A DNA stretch of 26,119 nucleotides from contig JAUCBJ010003257.1 of NCBI GenBank assembly GCA_032718475.1, positions 1 to 26,119 of the forward strand, read 5' to 3'. Below, piece by piece: positions 19,709 through 26,119 of this stretch; the first letter of the stretch is position 1, and each line of letters begins with the position of its first letter. Origin of the DNA: Nemertoderma westbladi (Eukaryota; Xenacoelomorpha; Nemertodermatida; Nemertodermatidae). The notes beneath the pieces are model-generated. The model saw only the letters and a list, made by a program, of their open reading frames with translations, was not told the DNA's origin and made no database searches. Both the position numbers and the translations under genes were made by a program.

Positions 19709-21177
19709 CGCGAGTAAGGTATCGACTGTAAACTGATGAGATGATGCGATAAAGAAATTATCTTATCTTTCCTCCAGTCCTCCACTGACAGACTGATGTA
19801 GGCTAATACAGCTAATACGGCTAATACATATATGTATTGACAGATTGAAGCGAAGATAAATTCACAATTGACAACCTAGACTGCTAGTCGATAGGCCTAT
19901 ACCTGTATACTGCTAGACCAGAATACGATCTACCTTAACTTAATTATACTAATTAAAAGAAAGTCAATGAAAGCATGTTATCATGTTCTTGACTTGAGTT
20001 AAATTTCGTTTATTGCTATGATCTGTTGGTTCCCCCAACGTCAGCCTCAAGAGTTAAAGTGTTCTCCATACTGCCATAACCAGATAGCAGGCCTAACCTC
20101 TACAAACAAATTCACTGCACAAACTTGAAAATTAATAAAAATTTAGGCCTAGTATTTCATATTTTGTATTGAAAGCTTCTGACTGGCTGTAGGGCCTATT
20201 GCATTTGCATTTGTAGCAATAAAAATGTAGCATTGTAGCTGTATGTACCCGAAATGTGACTATACCACAGTCTGACAGTACCAAGAGCAGAAGAGTTATG
20301 GCAATATGGCAACGGCATGTATCTGTGTATGAAGTTCTAACCACTAAAATCAGAACATACAGACAGGATGCAGGACACCGATGCAACCTCAGCTGGGAAG
20401 GGCAGGCTGAGAAGTGCACAGGTGCAGTAACAGAGTACACCCGTGAAAGGTAACCTTGCTTGGTTCAGTGCAGCAGTGGTCGGCAGGTTGGCGTTGGCTG
20501 TTGGCTGCTGGAACCGCGGTCGCGCGGTCTGCAGTCTGTCAGTCTGTTGCTTATCCAGTTATCACTGTATCAGACTATCCAGCTATCAGCTGATCAGTAT
20601 CAGACAATTACTGTTGAAACTAAGTAGAGCTAGAGACACTCCATAATTCAGCCCAGCGCTGCTGTACATACTGTACCGTTCAACAGTTCCTTACAACGTT
20701 AATTAATTAATGCAGTAATGTACCGGTCAGCCGGTACCGGTACTCTGGTACTTCGCTATGCAGTATTCTAAGCAGCTAAGATAACAACAGTAACTCAGCA
20801 ACCAGGCAACTGAAACTATGTTTGTTTACAGACACAGCTGATTAATGACGCAACTTTGAAATCAGCTGATCTTATCTGTAAGAATCAACCAGCAATTATT
20901 GCCAACACGGGCCAGGGATATTGAATGAGGGAATGCGGTGGATAAGAAATTAGTTTCTAAGCAAATTAAACGGACCAATGAAATTTGTTGTTAAACAAAT
21001 ATAATACATTAAACATTGGTACCTACATAGGTACAGTAAGAACTGTAAGGCCTACAATAAATATTAGCACACGGATTTGCGAATATTAGCGAGTATTTCA
21101 AAATATCGGCAAGTCGAAAATTCGACTTGACACATTACACACTATTAAGAAAACTCTACTAGCTCCCATGAAGGTAT
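19709..21177. promoter_or_regulatory. Presumed upstream region of the TP53INP-like gene
   Basis: No other gene is recognised in this 1.5 kb, so it should contain the 5' UTR and promoter, but no TATA box or initiator can be assigned with confidence. It contains a diverged copy of the dispersed module (20007-20040) resembling the one at 7786-7802, and a cluster of ACCGGT motifs at 20721-20742. Short ORFs at 20132-20646 have no recognisable features. Confidence 0.3.
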
Positions 21178-21241
21178 ACTGTAGTCGACCTTTGGAGGGA
21201 TGTAAATTCGTGGCAACGGATTTAACCACTACGCCAAGGTG
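21178..21241 (-). repeat. tRNA-like SINE remnant
   Basis: On the minus strand TGGCGTAGTGG (21226-21236) fits an A box, and GGTCGACTAC (21181-21190), 35 nt downstream, is one base short of a B box. The spacing suits a tRNA-derived pol III promoter. No intact cloverleaf. Confidence 0.45.
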
Positions 21242-21340
21242 TGAGCTAAGAAATAGCGGCGCGCAGCACTGCTATATCAGTATCTGAAAACAGTTATTAG
21301 GATTGTTGTGTGATACGACGCATTTCCTATGCTATCCAGT

Positions 21341-23530
21341 CGGACAGTGGAACCATGTCGAGCGAGCTCGAACCATGTCGAGCGAGCTATGAAAATGGAA
21401 CCATGTCGAGCGAGCTCTGTCAATGGGACCATGTCGAGCGAGCCGGGTCAGTCGAACCATGTCGAGCTAGCTCGGATAGTGGAACCATGTCGAGCGAGGT
21501 CGGACAATGGAACCATGTCTAGCGAGCTCGGACAATGGAATCATGTTGAGCGAGCTCGGTCAGTCGAACCATGCCGAGCTAGCTCGGATAGTGGAACCAT
21601 GTCGAGCAGTTCGAACAGTGGAATCATGTCGAGCGAGCTCGAACAGATGAACCATATCGAGCGAGGTCGGACAATGGAACCATGTCGAGCGAGCTCGAAC
21701 AATGGAACCATGTCGAGCGAGCTCGGACAATGGAACCATGTCGAGCGAGCTCGGACAATGGAACTATGTCGAGCGAGCTCGGACATAGGAACCATGTCGA
21801 GCGAGGTCGGTAAATGGAACCATGTCAAGCGAGCTCGAACAATGGAACCATGTCGCGAAATTAGGTGGGACAGTGGAACCATGTCGAGCGAATTCGGACA
21901 ATGGAACCATGACGAGCGAGCTCGGACAGTCGAACCATGTCGAGCGAGATCGGACAGTTGAACCATGTACGAGAAATGTTTGTCGGACAGTGGAACCATA
22001 TCGAGCGAGATCGGGCAATGGAACCATATCGAGCGAGCTCGGAAATTGGAACCATGTCGAGCGAGTTCGGAAAATGGAACCATGTCGAGCGAGCTCGGAC
22101 AATGGAACCATTCGAACGAGCTCGGACAGTGGAACCATGTCGAGCGAGTTCGGACAATGGAACCATTGGAACGAGCACGGACAGTGGAACCATGTCGAGC
22201 GAGCTCGGACAATGGAACCGTGTCGAGCGAGCTCGGACAATGGAACCGTGTCGAGTGAGCTCGGACAATGGAACCATTCGAGCGAGCTCGGACAGTGGAA
22301 CCATGTCGAGCGAGCTCGGACAATGGAACCATGTCGAGCGAGCTCGGAAAATGGAACCATGTCGAACGAGCTCGGACAATGGAACCATGTCAAGCGAGCT
22401 CGGACAATGGAACCATGTCGAGCGAACTCGGAAAATGGAACCGTGTCGAGCGAACTCGGAAAATGGAACCGTGTCGAACGAGCTCTGACAATGGAACCAT
22501 GTCGAGCGAGGTCGTACATTGGAACCATGTCGAGCGAGCTCGGACAATGGAACCATGTCGAGCGAGCTCGGACAATGGAACCATTCGAACGAGCTCGGAC
22601 AATGGAACCATGTCGAGCGAGCTTGGACAACGGAACCATGTCGAGCGAGCTCGGACAATGGAACCATGTCGAGCGAGCTCGGACAATGGAACCATGTCGA
22701 GCGAGCTCGGACAACGGAACCATTCGAGCGAGCTCGGACAGTGGAACCATGTCAAGCGAGCTCGGACAATGGAACCATGTCGAGCGAGCTCGAACAATGG
22801 AACCATGTCGAGCGAGCTCGGACAATGGAACCATGTCGAGCGAGCTTGGACAACGGAACCATGTCGAGCGAGCTCGGACAATGGAACCATGTCGAACGAG
22901 CGCGGACAATGGAACCACGTCGAGCGAGCTCGGACAATGGAACCATGTCGAACGAGCTCGGACAATGGAACCATGTCGAGCGAGCTCGGACAATGGAACC
23001 ATGTCGAGCGAACTCGGAAAATGGAACCGTGTCGAGCGAACTCGGAAAATGGAACCGTGTCGAACGAGCTCGGACAATGGAACCATGTCGAGTGAGCTCG
23101 AATATTGGAACCATGTCGAGCGAGCTCGAACAATGGAACCATGTCGAGCGAGCTCGGACAATGGAACCATGTCGAGCGAGCTTGGACAACGGAACCATGT
23201 CGAGCGAGCTCGGACAATGGAACCATGTCGAGTGAGCTCGGACAATGGAACCATGTCGAGCGAGCTTGGACAACGGTACCATGTCGAGCGAGCTCGGACA
23301 ATGGAACCATGTCGAGCGAGCTTGGACAACGGGACCATGTCGAGCGAGCTCGGACAATGGAACCATGTCGAGTGAGCTCGGACAATGGAACCATTCGAAC
23401 GAGCTCGGACAATGGAACCAAGTCGAGTGAGCTCGAATATTGGAACCATGTCGAGCGAACTCGTACAGTGGAACCATGTCGAGCGAGGTCGGACAGTGGA
23501 ACCATGTCGAGCGAGGTCGGACAGAGGAAC
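21341..23530. repeat. 28-bp minisatellite array, ~78 units
   Basis: The unit is GGAACCATGTCGAGCGAGCT followed by CGGACAAT. It contains the palindrome CGAGCTCG and three CpG per unit. Since 28 leaves remainder 1 on division by 3, an unbroken array cycles through all three frames and yields a 28-residue period; as the unit lacks stops, ORFs of up to 602 codons arise on both strands at once. These are not genes. A 27-bp variant (CCATTCGA instead of CCATGTCGA) appears near 22108, 22273, 22585, 22721 and 23391. A two-unit variant with AACTCGGAAAATGGAACCGT recurs at about 22422 and 23008, showing a ~586-bp block duplication. The left third is the most diverged, with interruptions at about 21848-21870 and 21965-21985. 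Confidence 0.97.
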
Positions 23531-23680
23531 AATGTATAAGGCTATATATGTACCAAGTTTAATACCCTTCAAACATGTCTGACAGACAGAAAAGATTGAA
23601 ATGGGTGCTAGCCCGTATGCTAAATTTGCTTACTTACTTCGTGGCACGCCCCACAGCGGTACCCATAACCTAAGCTAGCT
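23531..23680. other. Short spacer between the 28-bp array and LINE copy 2
   Basis: Holds TATGCTAA ... ACTTCGTGGC (23612-23644), related in reverse complement to 1565-1610. No gene. Confidence 0.4.
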
Positions 23681-24090
23681 TACTACTACTACTAGGATCG
23701 GCATGCTGCATTGCAGCTGCATTTTTAAGAATGCTGTGCCGGCTTGTCAACAAAATTGCACCGCCACAACTCCCTATCACCCATGACATTTGCTAGATCA
23801 TCCGCATCTTTAATACCAGTGTTCTTTAAGATGCGTCTCAAGAAAGTCATGGGCTGTCCACCATGCTTATTCACTCCATGAGGCTGCCAAAATACATGAT
23901 TATGCACTGGCTGGTCCTCACGGCGAAAGCAATGTCCTGCAAAGCGGAGACGATTTTGTTCTAGTGTCAAGCTTGGGGGAACCAATGAGACACCTCCAAT
24001 GTTATATAGTGTCTGGTTGGAGATGTGTGCATTGTACTTGACACAATGAACCCGGCGTAGCATTCTTGTGAATGTGCCATCCAGAGATTT
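23681..24090 (-). pseudogene. LINE copy 2, 3' portion (split by an insertion)
   Basis: This is the 3' end of a LINE closely related to copy 1: the same post-RT tail (RMLRRVHCVKYNAHISNQTL, FAGHCFRRED, WRCNFVDKPAQHS), the same stop (TAA at 23725-23727), a short 3' UTR and a (TAG)n tail at 23681-23695. The reading frame is open from 24090 to the stop. The sequence breaks off at ATCCAGAGATTT (24079-24090) and resumes at the second copy of those 12 bases (25631-25642). The ATG at 24063 is an internal methionine, not a start. Confidence 0.92.
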
Positions 24091-24269
24091 ATTATAGGAA
24101 GGGATCTTGGGGTCTTAACCTCGAATGATAAGTTTATTTTACCGAAAATAACTTATCTTTTATTGGCGCAATTGTAGGACTAATCCCATCACATGCGTAC
24201 TTTTTAACCGGGTAGTGTACAAATTTAGGAATCGCGTAATTTTTTCTTGAAATTAATATCTCATATCTC

Positions 24270-24323
24270 TCCAAACCACGTACGCGTTTCGACCTTACTG
24301 GGTCTCATCAGCGTGGTGTCGGA
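24270..24323 (-). ncRNA. Candidate type I hammerhead ribozyme with very short stem III
   Basis: On the minus strand: CTGATGA (24305-24311), stem-loop II GACCCAGTAAGGTC (24291-24304; GACC/GGTC around CAGTAA), GAAAC (24286-24290), then CGCGTA in which A-C/G-T forms a 2-bp stem III, then stem I CGTGGT (24275-24280) pairing with ACCACG (24312-24317) just before CTGATGA. An outer TCC/GGA helix across an internal loop extends stem I. All core nucleotides of the hammerhead are present; the predicted cut follows the A of GTA (24281). Known animal type I hammerheads with tiny stem III often need dimers. Activity is not shown by sequence. Confidence 0.65.
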
Positions 24324-24377
24324 TTCGAACTTGGGACCTCGAGGTGGAAGCCGAGACTACAACCACTAGGCCACAGG
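24318..24377 (-). repeat. tRNA-like pol III promoter of the foldback retroposon
   Basis: The minus strand shows an A box TGGCCTAGTGG (24363-24373) and a B box GTTCGAATCC (24321-24330) separated by 32 nt. The 3' end of the B box overlaps the outer helix of the hammerhead candidate. This would drive pol III transcription through the hammerhead and body. It is not a functional tRNA: the acceptor stem is missing. It is framed by a ~23-bp inverted repeat at 24248-24270 and 24383-24406. Confidence 0.7.
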
Positions 24378-24445
24378 TTCTTGAGATATGGAGTATTAAT
24401 TTCAAAGCCAGCTGCCATTTTATTAGCCCCTGATTTTTTATTATT

Positions 24446-24864
24446 GATAGTAACAATGTGTTGGCAAGCTGTATTTTTCGAGGTGTTTGTTATTATACAT
24501 TTATTATAGGAAGGGATCTTGGGGTCTTAACCTCGAATGATAAGTTTATTTTACCGAAAATAACTTATCTTTTATTGGCGCAATTGTAGGACTAATCCCA
24601 TCACATGCGTACTTTTTAACCGGGTAGTGTACAAATTTAGGAATCGCGTAATGTTTATTGAAATTAATATCTTATATCTCTCCAAACCACGCACGCGTTT
24701 CGAACTTACTGGGTCTCTTCAGCAAGGGTGGTGTAGGATTCGAACCTGAGACCTCGAGGTGGAAGCCAAGACAACAACCAGTCTAGAGGTTAAGACCCTT
24801 AGATCCCTTCCTATAAATAACAAACACCTCGAAAAACACAGCTTGCCAACACATTGTTACTATC
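24446..24864 (-). mobile_element. Foldback retroposon family 2, copy C (both outer ends present)
   Basis: GATAGTAACAATGTGTTGGC at 24446-24465 is mirrored at the right end (24845-24864), and the arms match for over 60 bp. Up to the CACATGCGTAC stretch (about 24601-24611) it resembles the neighbouring unit at 24091-24377. From GTAATGTTTATTG (about 24648) onward it is identical to the 14954-15311 copy. It is therefore a chimera with a switch point between about 24611 and 24650. Confidence 0.8.
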
Positions 24865-25506
24865 ATTAGCAACTAACAGACAACATGTAGCTATTGCAAC
24901 ATGTAGCATTGAAACATGTGGCAACATATAGCATTGAAAAGGTAAAGTAGGATTATTGGAAACGAGTGAACTAATTTATCATAATCACTGCAGATGACAG
25001 CGGCAGCGCTAGTGAGACTGATGGAGATTAATTAATTGTTGGTCGATCCGATTAGGCAATAATACAGTTATATCTAACTTTATCTGTTCTTATTATATTA
25101 AATCCCACCAATAATTAAAAAGTACTTCCAACCACAATGGCTGTCTGTTACGACAAATGTAATAAGTTTCCAATAGGAAACATTAACAAGACATATTTGA
25201 TGAAATTTTATGACATCTTACTAAACATTATTACGATTCCAATAATAATTCCTGAAAAAACAACGATTTTGATACATTTTAGACGGACCGGTAATTATTG
25301 CAATGCCGCTATATACTGTACCTCTAAACCCTCACATTTTTGAAATCAGCAATAAAGCAGCCCGTCAATAACCCTCAATACAACATACTGTTGTTCAATG
25401 GCCAGTTTGCCAATAACCCTCAATACAACATACTGTTGTTCAATGGCCAGCCCGCCAATAACCCTCAATACAACATACTGTTGTTCAATGGCCAGCCCGC
25501 CAATAA
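24611..25506. repeat. ~0.9-kb segment duplicated from 15060-15955
   Basis: The offset is a constant 9,551 bp. The region includes part of the foldback copy, the unique flank with its 68-codon ORF (25137-25343) and three of the six 45-bp minisatellite units (25366-25500). I found no substitution by eye. The right junction lies in CGCCAATAA, a 9-bp sequence common to the minisatellite and to the inverted-repeat arm of the element. Confidence 0.92.
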
Positions 25507-25630
25507 AAGATAAGTTATTTTCGGTAAAATAAACTTATCATTCGAGGTTAAAGACCACTAGATCCCTTGCTATAATAAAAATATAATAACAAACACCTCG
25601 AAAAATACAGCTTGCCAATACATTTTTACT

Positions 25631-26119
25631 ATCCAGAGATTTGGTGTCCTCAGCAGTTAGAGCCCAGCATGGACTCCCGTAGAGGAGTACTGGAACTACT
25701 GCTGCTCTAAATAATTGGACCTTAAGTTTCCGATTAATTCTCGGTGACTTCCAAATCATGGAAAGCCTATTCAAGGCTGCTCATGCCTTTCCCTTACGTA
25801 TTCGAAGGTCCTCACCTGACTTCCGGATCCATGATCCCAGGTAACAGAAGTCGTCCACATGCTCAAGCATACCATCCTTTGAGCTTATGCTCATCCGATC
25901 AGAGACTTGCTGAGGACTTTCAAAGTTAACTGTCAGAATTTTGGTCTTTCTGGAGTTAATAAAAAGACCAACACTAGAAGCAGCATGTTCTAATGAGCTG
26001 AGGAGCCGTTGGGCTCCCTCTAATGATTCTGAGAGTACTCCCAAGTCATCAGCAAAGTCTAGATCAGTTAGGTACTTGGCAGGATTTCCTCGACTTCTGG
26101 AGCCAGTAGGTGGAGTTAT
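25631..26119 (-). pseudogene. LINE copy 2, 5' portion: reverse transcriptase palm end, runs off the window
   Basis: On the minus strand from the window edge the frame reads into LDFADDLGVL, where FADD (26045-26056) is the catalytic YxDD-type box of reverse transcriptase, followed by the conserved GLFINSRKTKIL and HVDDFCYLGSWI blocks, then the KLKVQLFRAAVVPVLLYGSP segment. A TGA at 25781-25783 replaces the TGG (W) present in copy 1, a nonsense mutation in the same frame. With the insertion at 24091-25630 this makes the copy inactive. The apparent ORF starts (26044, 25774) are TTG codons inside the frame. The 5' end lies outside the window. Confidence 0.92.

Larger units (their letters stand above)
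24091..25630 (-). mobile_element. Composite foldback retroposon (family 2) inserted in LINE copy 2, carrying a captured host segment
   Basis: The insertion is 1,540 bp, flanked by the 12-bp duplication ATCCAGAGATTT (24079-24090, 25631-25642). On the minus strand, from 25630: the family 5' segment (AGTAAAAATGTATTGGCAAG), an inverted-repeat arm (to 25501), about 900 bp identical to 15.06-15.95 kb, a second element unit with tRNA-like and hammerhead-like parts (to 24446), a spacer, and a third unit with the best tRNA/hammerhead core (24270-24377), ending in the arm GATCCCTTCCTATAAT at 24091. It carries no transposition protein, so it must use enzymes from elsewhere, plausibly a LINE or Penelope-like reverse transcriptase (inference). 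Confidence 0.88.

Noticed and set aside
21764-23572. 602-codon minus-strand ORF and about a dozen other long ORFs at 21310-23582
   Set aside because: All are produced by the stop-free 28-bp unit, which reads open on both strands simultaneously; no conserved domain, no distinct start context, and a 28-residue period that simply mirrors the DNA repeat.

Overview
This window is AT-rich, intron-era eukaryotic DNA, most likely from an invertebrate animal. The evidence is one recognisable metazoan gene (a TP53INP/DOR-family autophagy regulator on the minus strand at 18971-19708) lying in a large amount of decayed repeat DNA: non-LTR retrotransposon pieces, tRNA-derived short elements, inverted-repeat (MITE-like) elements and several minisatellite arrays. 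Very long C and G runs also fit a genomic assembly of a repeat-rich animal. The phylum cannot be fixed from the sequence alone; a marine lophotrochozoan such as a mollusc would fit, but that is a guess. No prokaryotic signals, CRISPR arrays or operons are present.

Layout. 1-1670: a ~285-bp inverted-repeat MITE (99-385), then unassigned AT-rich DNA. 1669-3510: a diverged ~100-bp duplication followed by a 34-bp minisatellite of about 47 units. 3511-6108: a second MITE copy (4031-4319) with an 8-bp target duplication, otherwise unassigned. 6109-9360: a dense cluster of elements: a 20-bp minisatellite, a 1.23-kb inverted-repeat element with nested 152/454-bp periodicity and repeated X-box-like motifs, a ~315-bp MITE with a 16-bp internal repeat, an old LINE fragment, and a foldback segment with C/G runs and a truncated tRNA-like head. 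9361-12275: unassigned DNA plus a GTCT-rich 115-155-bp repeat. 12276-16084: a foldback element, a 5'-truncated LINE with target duplication, a third MITE copy, a second foldback element and a 45-bp minisatellite. 16085-21340: the gene-bearing, repeat-poor part with the TP53INP-like gene. 21341-23530: a 28-bp minisatellite of about 78 units, open in many frames but not a gene. 23681-26119: one LINE copy split by a 1,540-bp composite insertion.

The most interesting system is a family of short foldback elements seen three to five times (12276-12614, 14954-15311 and within 24091-25630). Independent insertions carry 12-14-bp target duplications, which suggests target-primed retroposition. The complete versions carry, on the minus strand, a tRNA-like A/B-box promoter followed directly by a sequence that fits a type I hammerhead ribozyme with a very short stem III. 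One composite (24091-25630) has inserted into a LINE and carries about 900 bp copied from the locus at ~15.1-15.95 kb in this same window, with a 9-bp microhomology at one junction. The direction of copying can be deduced because only the 15-kb locus keeps both target-site copies.
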